Positions 22,930-33,713 of a stretch of 64,000 nucleotides of DNA are shown piece by piece. The stretch spans positions 62,001 through 126,000 of the forward strand of contig JACGCK010000009.1 in NCBI GenBank assembly GCA_014925825.1, given 5' to 3'. How positions within the stretch are numbered: the first letter of the stretch is position 1; each line of letters begins with the position of its first letter. The position numbers were made by a program, and so were the translations under genes. The notes under the pieces are model-generated. The model was given only the letters and a program-made list of their open reading frames with translations. It did not search any database and was not told the DNA's origin. The stretch is from Pholiota molesta. Its lineage: Eukaryota > Basidiomycota > Agaricomycetes > Agaricales > Strophariaceae.

Positions 22930-25527
22930 ATGCCAGAACCTACTGAATTAGTCGACCATATCGATTACTCTGATATCGAGGCCAAGTAATACAATTCCTT
23001 ACAAAATCTAGCTTATCTTCTGACTTCAGCTGTTTAGATATCAAGTCCAATATGACGATGGATTTGACAACGTCCTGGTTGTGGATGGCTTGCCTATAAT
23101 CGACGAATCGAAGTTAGAACGGTTGCGAGCGAAAATTACCAAAGAATTTTCAAAGAAAGGTGTATCAGTCAAACAAGAAGATATATACTTGCCCTGGGAC
23201 AACACTGCAGGCAAAAGTAAAGGGTGAGTAGATGTCGAGCATACAATATTTGTTTTCCTTATCGAGGTTGTTAAAGGTTCATGTTTGTGGAATTCAAAAA
23301 CTACGAGGATGCTGAGCTAGCTCTGGCAACGATGCATAATCATCCATTCGATACCAAGCATACGTTCAAAGTCAACAGGTTTACCGACATCGAGCGATAT
23401 ACAGAGTTGGATGAAGCTTATGTCGAGCCGGAGGTTGAAGAATTTACCCCAAGAGTCCGTCTCTTCTTCTGTTTTATATGCTGCAGTTAGTAACTTGGAT
23501 ATCAGGAGCATCTCCGAGCATGGCTTGCCGATCCGCAAGGTCGTGATCAATATGTTACTTATAGAGGTGATGAAGTGTTGATCAACTGGCACGGGAAGCC
23601 ATCTCAGTCCGAGCTCGCATACAAACCTGTAAGCTTCTCAAATAAACGCGTCGACATTCGAATTTTACTCACATATAGTAGGATTGGAAAGATTTTCTTT
23701 ACGTTGCATGGTCGCCATTAGGCACATTCGTCGCCACCCTTCATCGCCAAGGTGTTCGACTCTGGGGCGGACCATCCTGGAAACCTCAGCAACGCTTTGC
23801 GCATCCCCTTGTCAAGTTGATCGATTTCTCGCCTTGCGAACAATATCTTGTCACCTGGTCAAATGAACCTATTGTGGTTCCTGAAGGAGCTGTCCAGGGA
23901 CCACAATACTTTTCTCCAGATGACGAAGGCAATAACATTGCTGTTTGGGACATTAAGTCAGGCGATCTCCTGCGTACCTTTTCCACACAGAATGAAGGTG
24001 ATTCTCCCTCGGGCAAAAAACAGATGCAATGGCCAGCGCTCAAATGGAGTCCTGACGATAAATATGTCGCACGCATCACACCTGGGCAAATGATCAGCGT
24101 CCATGAACTCCCAAGCATGTATTTGCAGGGAAAGAAGAGTCTCAAAATCGATGGCGTTGTCGACTTTGAGTGGTGTCCGCTTGGAGACAAAGACAAGGAA
24201 GACGCGTCAGCGGGTACCAAGACCACGAAGAAGATTCGCGAAAATATGCTTGTATATTGGACACCTGAGGTGCTTAATCAACCCGCTCGTGTGACTTTGC
24301 TGTCATTCCCCAGCCGTACAATTCTTCGTCAAAAAAACTTATTCAATGTCACTGAGGTTTGTTTAACATGTTCGTTTCTTTTCATGACGTTCACACTCTC
24401 CGTTTCTAGTGTAAACTCTACTGGCAAAATCAAGGCGATTTCCTTTGTGTCAAAGTTGATCGCCATACCAAGACAAAGAAATCTATCTTCTGCAACCTAG
24501 AGATTTTCCGTATGCGTGAGAAGGATTATCCAGTTGAAGTAGTAGAACTGAAGGGTATGAGTTTATGCTTTCCGTCTACAGTTTGACTAACGATATTGAT
24601 TCGTTTATAGACACTGTTATGGACTTCTCCTGGGAGCCGAAAGGTGAACGATTTGCCATCGTTTCCAGCAACGACCCAAACTTGGGTAATCCCGGTTCTG
24701 GGGTCACAATAAAGACCGATGTCAGCTTCTATCAACTAGACCGCGCCAAGAATGATTTTAGGCTACTCCGTAAGGACATCTCTGACCTGTGAACCGCTGC
24801 AATTTTTCTTACCCTAGACTTCCTAGGTACGCTACCCTCACGAACAAGTAATGCTATCAGGTGGTCTCCACGTGGTCGTCATGTTGTTCTTGCTACTGTG
24901 GGATCCTCTAGTAAATCTGAACTAGAATTCTGGGATCTCGATTTCAATACGGATGATCGCAAGGATGGGCAAACTGATTGGGGTAGTGGCATCCAACTCC
25001 TTGGTGTTGCTGATCATTACGGGGTCACCGATGTAGAATGGGATCCTAGCGGTAGATACCTTGCCACTAGCGCCAGCGCCTGGACGCACACGGTTTGCCT
25101 TTTTTTTTTGATGTCGCGAAATTGTCTGACTTCCTGTGCTCAGCTCGAAAATGGCTACGCGATATGGGACTTCAGAGGACAAGAGCTTGTTAAACAAATC
25201 CAGGACCGATTCAAGCAATTCATTTGGCGGCCAAGACCACTTAGTCTTTTGTCTAAGGAGAGGCAAAAACAAATTCGAAGGAATCTCAAGGAATATAGCC
25301 GAGCATTTGATGAGGAGGACGCAGCTGAAGAGAGCAATGTCAGTGCTGAATTGACCGCTCTCCGCAGGAGATTGGTGGACGAATGGAACGCTTGGAGAGT
25401 TCTTCGCAAGAAAGAACTGGGCGAGGATCGCCTCGAACGGTTGGAAGGCAAAGATGAATCCCTGGAAGAGATCGAGGTCTGGATTGATGAAGTCATCGAG
25501 CAAACCGAGGAGGTGATTGTTGACTAG
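22930..25527 (+). CDS. PRT1: Translation initiation factor eIF3 subunit b (Prt1)
   Basis: Scaffold subunit of eIF3, acting in the cytoplasm on the 40S subunit. The N terminus [19 protein letters not shown] leads into an RRM ([12 protein letters not shown] near 23070, [18 protein letters not shown] near 23280). The beta-propeller region follows with [97 protein letters not shown] and [19 protein letters not shown]. The C-terminal helical tail ([20 protein letters not shown], then [11 protein letters not shown]) is the usual binding site for eIF3i/eIF3g. The length is near 720 residues, as expected. Several introns of about 50 nt are resolved; the one at 24761-24808 (GTAAGG...CCTAG) joins RLLHFLGTL in frame. 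The start is the first ATG in good context. Confidence 0.96.
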
Positions 25528-25834
25528 CTAGTTCTTCCATGTCATCTTCTACCTTTTAAGGTTCTGTATTTTCAATTTTTGCTGATACACACATATGTAT
25601 GCCTCGGGGAGAATATTTTTCACCGCCATGGAGTAAAGAAATCTCAAGAGTGAGAAGCGCCTCGGGTATATCGGATTCCCGATGGGCCGATGGGAATCGC
25701 AATAGATTACGTAACTAGCTTGGGTTCAAATCTTATCAGACAAGAATCTAGCGTTACTTCTCCCACCTCTGCTCTACACATTCATAGTCCTCGCCCTTTG
25801 TTTATATTTCGTCTCGTACTGGCAGTGTGCATTC
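25528..25834 (+). promoter_or_regulatory. Interval upstream of hapX
   Basis: 307 bases between the eIF3b stop and the hapX start, on the same strand. It should hold the eIF3b 3' end and the hapX promoter. I cannot point to a firm regulatory motif. Confidence 0.35.
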
Positions 25835-27581
25835 ATGAGCGGTGTAAATACCTCTTCATCGACCTTATGGGCTACTGGTAGGCTTGACTTGAATATTTAC
25901 CGAACTTTATTGAAGGTAAGATGCAGCTTCGAAGGAATGGGTCATTCAGCCAAAGCCAAAACCTGGTCGCAAGCCAAAGAAAGACACAGCAAGTACTTCG
26001 AAAGATGATGCTGAGGTATTTCTCATTCTGAACCACCTCAACGTTAATCATGTATTAAGAGAAATAAATACGCGTAGACCGACATAAAAGGTCGTCGCAT
26101 CCAAAATAGGTCAATGCTTCCTTGCATATAGACTTCAAGCTATTACTGACGTTGTATCTGTGCTGATTAGAGCCGCGCAACGTGCTTTTAGAGAAAGGAA
26201 ACAATCACAACTTTCCGAACTCCAAGCACGTATTCAATCGTATGAACAAGGAGAAATTGAGCGAAACATCGCTCTCCAGAACATTGCCAAGCGCCTGAAA
26301 GAAGAGAACGAAAAGCTACGCGAAGAAAACATTACATTACAGGCCGAACTTTCTGCGTTGCGTAAGGAGAACGTTCAAAACCCTAATCAGAACTTTCTGT
26401 ACCCACACAAGAAGAGATGGAGGGACGAATCTCCATCTACCATATCTGCGCAACCTCCCCAGAAAAAGAAATCGCGTACGAACATAGATCACTCTCAACT
26501 TTCGACCTTACCTGCAACTCATTTACCCTCTCCTTCATCAATGGTATCGACTCCTGATTCCAACGAAGGCACAGATGCACAATGCCCCAGCCCTTACGAT
26601 GCGCAACCGGACTTGAGCCATTCTTCATTTGACACTAGCTTTAATCAATTGACCTCCGATGCTAAGGCCGACGGCACCGTATTACGCCCTTTCCCTTCTC
26701 TAGGGTGTGGATTTTGCGACGGGGGTGATATCTGCATTTGCCACGAAATTTCAGTACAGGGTGTTGTGGATGGAGCTATCGAACCCACAGAATATGGCAA
26801 TAATCAGACCTTGAGCCATTGCAATCAGGATACAACGACTGTCTCTATGTCTGTAGCCTGTGTCGAAAATGCTCGACCTTCTATCTTGGATAACTTACCA
26901 GCGTATCAACCTCCTGTTCCCCTTCGACGCCGCTCTAATGGAACCTCGGTAAATTCGATATTTCCGGTGACGATAGCGGACTCAAGAAACGGGGATGTCA
27001 ATTGTTCTGGCGACCCATCGAATTGCGCAGCCTGTGGAGACGACGCGTTCGGAAAGGCCTTTTGTGCAGCAATAGGCAACACAAATTCAGCCATGTGCGA
27101 TGCCTGTCCTTCGCGAACAAATACACAATCCAATTCGGGGTGCTGTGGGGATAATTTGAATTGCAGGAACTGCCCTTCTACTTCGGAATCCCTCTCCGCG
27201 AATACGGCGGGCCTTTCTCTGGATTTCGACGTTTCATCCGAATTTATATCGACCAATGATGCTTGGAAAAAGTTGAAAGCTCATCCCAATGTAGAATTTG
27301 CAGATCTTTCGCTTCTTGCTGAAGTGGTGGCAAGCCGCTCGAAGTGCTTGGGACCACGCCTCAAGATGGCTATCCCATTACCTATCCCTCCCACAAGCAA
27401 CTCCTCTGACCAGTTCCTTAATAATAATAGTCAACAATTCAGGCAGCGGAGGCACGAATCTCCATCCCTTCAATTGGTGCCACAAGAGGTCCTATTAGAA
27501 TGCGGACGAAGAAGAATGCGACATGTTCATAGTGATGGTGTGAATGAGGCACTTCGTTTGCTGGACGCAAAATTTTCGTAG
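25835..27581 (+). CDS. hapX: HapX-type bZIP iron regulator
   Basis: Iron-responsive partner of the CCAAT-binding complex; in other fungi HapX represses iron-consuming genes when iron is scarce and activates detoxification when it is plentiful. Exons are 25835-25877, 25927-26015, 26078-26109 and 26171-27581, giving 524 residues. The N terminus (MSGVNTSSSTLWATA) leads into the CCAAT-complex binding motif SKEWVIQPKPKPGRKPKK. The basic region QNRAAQRAFRERKQSQL and a leucine-zipper-like coiled coil (residues about 60-120) follow. Cysteine-rich iron-sensing regions come next: CGFCDGGDICICHE near 26710, CAACGDDAFGKAFC near 27030, CDACPS, and CCGDNLNCRNC near 27150. The combination of Hap4-like motif, bZIP and Cys-rich regions is diagnostic. 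DNA-binding targets cannot be read from here. Confidence 0.93.
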
Positions 27582-27671
27582 ATATATTGTTATTTTTATT
27601 CGACTAAATTTTTCATTATGTATCACCTCAATTGTAGATATATGTCATATGCGAACGTACGTCAATAAGTA

Positions 27672-30089
27672 TTATTCGCCTAAGAGAGCATCATTTTTGT
27701 CCTGTTTTGAAAGGTCTAAATGGCGTGGTATAAAGTACCGCTTATGTGCTCGAAGCAAACGCTTGATGTGCACATAAATGGCATATCGTTTCGGTTTGGA
27801 GAATTGAAGACCGCGAGATTGATAAGGATGTAATCGGCGGAAACGGGAGATCAGGGTTTCCATGTCTGCGCTGCGCAGCGCTTCTGGAAATGGTTGGATG
27901 TATGGCCATAACGTTACCAACAACCGACGAGCAGTTTGGGAGTCATTGATAGCATGGAATGCACTGACCAAAGCATCGATAGACGGTACATCGGGACGAA
28001 TACCCGCAGATACCATTTCCTTGAAGGTTCGCATAGCGGACGTTGCGTTTCTACGTTTTGCATAGGCGGCGATGAGAATGGTATACATAACAATGCTGGG
28101 CTTAATGCCTGCTTCTATGGCCGCAGCCATAACATCTTTTGCTGAGTTGAAATTTCCCGACAACGCGTATCCTTCTAGGAGTGCACCATAATGGTATTCG
28201 GTCGGTCGTAATCCACGTGCAAGAAGAGTTCTAAACACGTCAAGGGCAGAATCGGTTTCAAGGTGTAGAGCAGCATCGCGACGCATACGCAAAAAAGCCA
28301 TTGCAGGGTCGCTCTTGACTTGACGAGTAGTCAAGGATTGCAGCATTGGGCGCGCCATACTAACGTAGGATAGATGTTTGCTAAAATTTAATCCGGCCAT
28401 TGGATCGAAATTATCGGAATGGTTCAAGAGGCGAACTCGGCGGCGACGTTCCTTGACGAGAATATGCCTGCGTACGCGCTTCTTCCAAGCAGAGTCGATA
28501 AATAACCGTTTTTCGTCTCGAAGGACGCAACTCAAGATGTGATGCATGTGACGAGAGGAGGGTGTATTCGAGGAAGCGAGCTTTCGAGCCATCTGAAACA
28601 GAGTGCGTGGACGTGGCTCTTCTTTGCGGCTCATGTGACTGAGAAATAGCTCTAAGGTTCGGTCATTTGGCTTGAGATTGTTGGCATGCATTATGGCGAA
28701 TATGTCGGGAACAGGAGCTAGACCTTGGCGTTCCAAAATTGCTTTCAACAAAACGTTACATATTCGGATAGTCAGTGCTGGAGATGGCAAATTCAAAGGA
28801 AGGAGGTCTTCTTCATGGGCAGGATCGACCATTAACGAATCAAATTCTTTGGCATTGGGTTGAACGGAAATTGTTGCAATCATACGGATCGCAGTGTTTC
28901 CGCGTCCTTGTAAGAAGTATGCATGAATGAGGGCAGCTATAACATTGGGTGTTGCCGACAATCCTGTCATGGCTGCAACTTTCCAAAGTCGAATCGCATC
29001 TTCTGGATTTGATGCCTTGTTTTGATGATTCATGAAGATAGCGAAGGTATCGGCATTTGGTTTGATTTTGCTGATTTTTGTGAGCGGATATATATCCTTT
29101 GTAGTAGTTGCGTCCTTCCGTAGTTCGTGGGATACAATGGACGTGAAGTCTTGCACATCTGTATCGTCGAACGTTGATAGCAATCGAACGACAGTGGGAA
29201 GCTCATGCTGCTCCAACGAGAACTGGAGGAGATTGTTGATAACTGTGATTCTTTCAGCTGACGGAAGCTGTGGCAAACTTGCTATCGCGTTCCGACGAAC
29301 TTCTGCATCTGCTCCAAATTGCCAGTATGATTTAGATATTAAGACCTGCGTCGTCGCATTGGGAGAAAATCCGGCTTCCTTCATATCCCGGAGGCATCGT
29401 TTACAGCCTTCCAAGTCGTGATTTCGTATACATCCAGTGAGTATCAGATGATAGGTTCTCTGGTTAGGAGAAAGGTTCGCAGCTTTGAACTCGTCTAGCA
29501 CACCCTGAAGGAGTGCGTACTGGCGGGTTTCCATCAAAGCTGTAGCACGCCAGTTCAATAGCCTGATGCTAGTATAACCGAGATGCCTTTTTCCGTAGAG
29601 AACAACGGCCAACATAGAATCCCATCGTTTTGAAGCTCCCAGATGGAAACACACGGATTCGTACGCTTGGTGTTTTAGCGTATGACCAAGGCTATGGGCA
29701 AGTTTGAGGACCGAGAGAGAGTGTATAGGAGTCGAAGACTTCGCAAAGGCATTCACGAGCTTGCGCGTCTGTCGCGGATTAGAGAAAAAGGATGAAAGCT
29801 CAGGAGAGCATTTAATGGATTGCAAAATTCTCGTTTGAGATTTGTGGGCGCACAAAGCTTCTACAACGGAAAGAACTTCCTCTGGAAGGTTTTGAAACGC
29901 GTTTCTCGATGCCTTGGAATTTGCTGAATAAAAAGGAACATGCGTCAGAGAGGATGGAGAATTCGTTTGTATGGATGGCGTAGCAAGGCATCGTGCAAGA
30001 TGAGAGGTTGGTCGATGAATTGAGTATCTGCACAGCACAGAAGTCCAGTCTAGACGCTGCTTCTGAGCAAAGTATGACCGCTGCAGCAT
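27672..30089 (-). CDS. Pentatricopeptide-repeat protein, probably mitochondrial
   Basis: A single uninterrupted exon of 805 codons (ATG 30087-30089, MLQRSYFAQKQRLDW). PPR-like repeats include TYHLILTGCIRNHDLEGCKR, then AGFSPNATTQVLISKSYW, EYHYGALLEGYALSGNFNSA, VMYTILIAAYAKRRNATSAM and AGIRPDVPSIDALVSAFH. The Arg/Ser-rich, acid-poor N terminus fits a mitochondrial presequence, so a role in organellar RNA stability or translation is likely; the RNA target is unknown. A 5' UTR intron may lie just upstream (about 30152-30208, GTATGATC...AATGCAG). Its stop faces the hapX stop across 90 bases, and its start faces the SLC35F5-like gene. Lack of coding introns is unusual in this window. Confidence 0.85.
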   Translation of the reverse strand: MLQRSYFAQKQRLDWTSVLCRYSIHRPTSHLARCLATPSIQTNSPSSLTHVPFYSANSKASRNAFQNLPEEVLSVVEALCAHKSQTRILQSIKCSPELSSFFSNPRQTRKLVNAFAKSSTPIHSLSVLKLAHSLGHTLKHQAYESVCFHLGASKRWDSMLAVVLYGKRHLGYTSIRLLNWRATALMETRQYALLQGVLDEFKAANLSPNQRTYHLILTGCIRNHDLEGCKRCLRDMKEAGFSPNATTQVLISKSYWQFGADAEVRRNAIASLPQLPSAERITVINNLLQFSLEQHELPTVVRLLSTFDDTDVQDFTSIVSHELRKDATTTKDIYPLTKISKIKPNADTFAIFMNHQNKASNPEDAIRLWKVAAMTGLSATPNVIAALIHAYFLQGRGNTAIRMIATISVQPNAKEFDSLMVDPAHEEDLLPLNLPSPALTIRICNVLLKAILERQGLAPVPDIFAIMHANNLKPNDRTLELFLSHMSRKEEPRPRTLFQMARKLASSNTPSSRHMHHILSCVLRDEKRLFIDSAWKKRVRRHILVKERRRRVRLLNHSDNFDPMAGLNFSKHLSYVSMARPMLQSLTTRQVKSDPAMAFLRMRRDAALHLETDSALDVFRTLLARGLRPTEYHYGALLEGYALSGNFNSAKDVMAAAIEAGIKPSIVMYTILIAAYAKRRNATSAMRTFKEMVSAGIRPDVPSIDALVSAFHAINDSQTARRLLVTLWPYIQPFPEALRSADMETLISRFRRLHPYQSRGLQFSKPKRYAIYVHIKRLLRAHKRYFIPRHLDLSKQDKNDALLGE

Positions 30090-30476
30090 GGACAATAGAT
30101 GTTTTGCCCAAATCCTGGCACAGTCCGGGAAAGAACTGAGTGGTGAATGGCCTGCATTCGATAATTGATCAAGGGTTTAGCATGGGATGCAAAACTGCAG
30201 ATCATACCTGTCTATTGGATGGAGGGTTGACGGTCGAGTGCACCATAGAAATGTCTTCGCCTATTTTCCTGTCGACTTGGGAGTGGCCGAAGGTGGCATC
30301 TGTAGACTTTTTCTGATGACTTCAGGTCTGCTATGTATTATGTCAATGGTCTGCCACCAGTCGCGCCCAGGGATTTGATCCTCGTTCCCACGCTATATGG
30401 TGCCAGCTGCTTATTCTATTCTATCTCTATGCTTTGAGTTTGATCTCTCAAGCCCTCCTTCGTACTTGCCAGATGA
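30090..30476. promoter_or_regulatory. Divergent promoter between PPR and SLC35F5-like genes
   Basis: 387 bases between head-to-head starts. It includes the possible 5' UTR intron of the PPR gene. No specific binding site is firm. Confidence 0.45.
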
Positions 30477-32135
30477 ATGCCTAGTTCTGAGAATCCCTGG
30501 AACTCTGCGCAAAATATTGAGATGGATGATCTCTCTCTTCCAACTCCCACTGCCTCATCTGTACGAAATGCACAGCGTGAGGCCAGTAATCCAGCTCTTT
30601 CCCGCAAAAAGACCTTTGTTACTGGGATCGTACTCCTCATGCTCGTTGTATTACTGTGGACTTCGTCTAACTTCTTAACTCAAGTACGTGCACTTTTCTG
30701 TATGATGCTCTGCAATATTAATCTTTGCTAGGATTTATACGAGGGTGGATATGATAAGCCCTTCCTGTATGTTATTTTCTTGGTATTGAGTCTTGAAAAC
30801 TTATCGGATGTCATGATACTATTGTAGAGTCACTTACATGAACACGAGTTCCTTCTCTCTCTATCTTATACCTTTTCTTATTCGACGATGGTGGACCCGA
30901 CAAAACAACAGCACCAAAACCCTTACCTCGTAAGTAAGCAAAACATTTCTCCGCGTATAGATAATTCTTATTCCATTCACAAAAGGGTTCTTCAGTATGA
31001 ATCGTTAGCCAGTGAAGAAATCGACACCAACATCTATATTGAGGTCTGATGTCTCTCTCATTACTAAGTCTGGCAATATTTTAAACTCGAGCCTTCAGGA
31101 TCCTTCCCATCAAGATTTACTTTCGACAGATGATTTGTCTGAATTACGAACAAACCCGCTGCCTCCTCTCAATGACAGACAGACCGCAGATTTGGCTTTC
31201 TCCTTTTGCTTGATATGGTTTATCGCAAATTGGTCTGTCAATGCCTCACTAGATTATACAAGCGTTGCCAGTGCAACTATTCTCTCTAGCATGAGTGGTA
31301 ATTATATATTAACAGTCATTCGGTTCATACCCATTAATCAACAACAGGATTCTTTACTCTTGCTATTGGACGTCTATTTCATGTTGAGAAACTGACTCTT
31401 ATCAAGATTGGCGCAGTTTGTACTAGGTAATGTCAAACACCATTCTTTGCATATGTTCGACCTCTTGTTTAACTCCGGATCGTAGCTTTCTGGGCGTAAT
31501 GATCGTGTCATTATCAGATTCCGGGATGAAACAACCAGCGGGTCCTGCACTGCACCCAACTACCCAACAGATGATTGTTAACTCTCGCGCAATATTGGGA
31601 GATATGTTGGCGCTTGTATCTGCTTTGTTTTATGCCATGTATGTGATCTTACTCAAAGTCCGGATCAAATCAGAATCGAGGATCGATATGCAATTATTCT
31701 TTGGCTTCGTTGGGCTGCTCAACATCATAGCATGTTGGCCCATTGGTTTTATCCTCCACATTACAGGAGCAGAAGTTTTTGAATTACCAACCAGTCGAAA
31801 AGCTCTGTCCGCCCTCTTCATAAATGTACGTGCCATGGAATCACAATACATATATGTTTTCATCTTCCCCTTTACAGATGGCGATAACTTTATCAAGCGA
31901 TTATTTATATGTTCTTGCTATGCTCAAGACTACACCGCTTGTGGTCACCATCGGATTGAGTTTGACTATTCCCGTCGCGGTGGCGGGTGATTTTTTGCGA
32001 CATAGACCCGCACAAATTGCAGTTATCGGGGGTGCATTGTTGGTTTTAGCCAGCTTTGTGGCCGTCGGATTTGAAGATTCGAACGAAGATGAAGATTCCC
32101 CGCCTTTCCATGAAATAGAAAGCCAACGTCCATGA
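30477..32135 (+). CDS. SLC35F5-like EamA/drug-metabolite transporter family protein
   Basis: Multi-pass membrane protein of the nucleotide-sugar-transporter-related EamA group; yeast relatives (Thi74/YML018C) are vacuolar membrane proteins of unknown substrate. ATG 30477 gives MPSSENPWNSAQ, then helix FVTGIVLLMLVVLLWTSSNF. Family motifs: YMNTSSFSLYLIPFLIRRWW, CLIWFIANWSVNASLDYTSV, SATILSSMSG, ILGDMLALVSALFYAMYVIL, LLNIIACWPIGF, ITLSSDYLYVLAMLKTTPLV and VTIGLSLTIPVAVAGDFL. An acidic tail ends at 32135. Joining the hydrophilic loop around 31000-31050 needs a one-base frame step, or a 25-nt intron too short to be credible, so the loop is unresolved. Confidence 0.85.
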
Positions 32136-32278
32136 AATTTATATCCCGACCTTTCCCTCGTCTTCTGAATGCTATTCTTGATAGGCGTCGGTTATTGTTG
32201 TAATGTTTGTACTCCTCCCAAGAAATTACATCCCACTGGTGCTGATTGTGCAATAATTCTATGTCCTCGCTCCCGACT

Positions 32279-33406
32279 TTATGAGGGTTCTATTTTCATT
32301 CCGTGTCGACTGATGTAGAATTTGAACGAGGTGGAATCATCTCGGCCTAGTATTCGCGCAGTAGCATGAATCTCTTGAATTTGAGAGTCAGGAAAAGTTG
32401 GGCCTTTCTGTTGAGTGTGCAGATTCAACGATATTTGACGTCTTGAAAAGAACTCAAACGTCAATGACAATGTTGGCTCAGAGTTGGGCTTCATGGTGGA
32501 GGTGGAACATGTACTCGCTTCGGGTTGGATAGGGATGCTGGAATCGGTGGCGTATTCGTGTGGATTCAATTTGCGGAGGTCCCCATGCGTCATCACCAAG
32601 GTTGCGTTACAAGAGAGCAGAATATTATGGAGATTGGTCATTATATGCTGATAAATAATAGGTTTCTTGAACGCAGGAACAGAGCGAATTTGTTCGGCTT
32701 TAAAACGGTCTAACCAATAGAAAGCATCGATCGAATGTATGGTTATCATGCCCAACTCAAGATTAGGAAAGAGTTTGGAATGAATTTTGGGTATGCGTTT
32801 GAGAGTGATAGCTAGCTGGTCCGACGATGTTGGGCGAAAAATATGGAGGCGTCTGAGATATTTTTCAACAATTGAGGGTATGTCCGATGAAGAAAGACTT
32901 TCTCGCAATCGAGCAGTGAGAATTTCCCGGAATCGTGAAATGCAGAAGTGACCATCCATATCGAAGACGAAAGCTGCCTTCTCCCACCCTCCAATAAAGG
33001 TTGAGAGATGTTCAAATGGCAAAATACATGTTCCAAGAAGGAAATATAACAGATGCGTCTTCCCTGATCCAGTATGACCTTGTATTTCGATTATCGTTCG
33101 AGAGCTTACAGAATCTCGTCCCAGTGTAGCTTCACTGGCTACATAGAAATCCAGATTGGGGACGCAGAGCAAGGTCGGAGAAGAAGCTATTCAATGAAAG
33201 TTAACTTGTCTTTGGCCGAAATGGTTCACAAACTTTCATGAAATGTCCGACTCACTTTCCTGCCGCAACGAAAAGGAAAACTAAATCTGGCTGTGAATAT
33301 TCCTTCCTGCAGGGTTTAGCGGAACTCCGAATCTACGTACCTGTTGGAGAGATTCTGAAGGAATCTCATCTAATAGTCGCTCTGCTGATGAGTGATGCAA
33401 TTCCAT
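32279..33406 (-). CDS. XRCC2: XRCC2-like RAD51 paralogue
   Basis: RecA-fold ATPase relative that supports Rad51 filaments in homologous recombination in the nucleus. Exons 33341-33406, 33256-33280 (25 nt) and 32279-33186 sum to 999 nt, i.e. 332 residues. The start MELHHSSAERLLDEI is the first ATG in frame. The Walker A motif is GHTGSGKTHLLYFLLG. The Walker B-like region is ELGMITIHSIDAFYWLDRFK, matching the XRCC2 pattern (DS-x-AFYW-x-DR). FVFDMDGHFCISRFREILTARL and LRRLHIFRPTSSDQLAITL also follow XRCC2. The acidic Walker B residue is not obvious (ITIHSID), in line with the reduced dependence on ATP hydrolysis reported for XRCC2. It is longer than the animal protein at the C terminus. Confidence 0.85.
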
Positions 33407-33713
33407 GGCTTGTAAGTAGTTGATCTGGAGTTGATCATGAAAGCCAGCAGAAAGGATATTTTGATTGATCAATCCTTTGCATCACTTTGCATCGACATCA
33501 ATAAGTATGCATGCGGAACTTGTTCCTAAATCAATTATCGCACCTTGGACAAACTCTGTATAGCTCGGACTTGTATAACATTTCTTAGATTCCCTTCTTA
33601 CCTCTTCCTCTCTCCTGATCTGGATCTTTCTCAGTGGATTTACCACTACAGCTTTTGTGTATAAGTGACTCCTATCAAGAGTTTACGGCCATCATAACTT
33701 CCACGTACACAGC
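33407..33713. promoter_or_regulatory. Divergent promoter between XRCC2-like and coiled-coil genes
   Basis: 307 bases between head-to-head start codons. No clear sites beyond pyrimidine-rich sequence near 33590-33630, just upstream of the plus-strand gene. Confidence 0.4.

Noticed and set aside
25690..25745. GGGTTCAAATC resembling a tRNA T-loop
   Set aside because: No matching acceptor stem, A-box or anticodon arm can be placed at the right distance.
17524..27581. Iron or phosphate acquisition cluster (Git1-like plus HapX)
   Set aside because: The two genes are separated by eIF3b and a long interval, and neighbours are housekeeping genes; co-location looks incidental.
30330..30400. tRNA-like GGATCAAATCC on the minus strand
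   Set aside because: No cloverleaf can be folded around it; it lies in the divergent PPR/transporter promoter.
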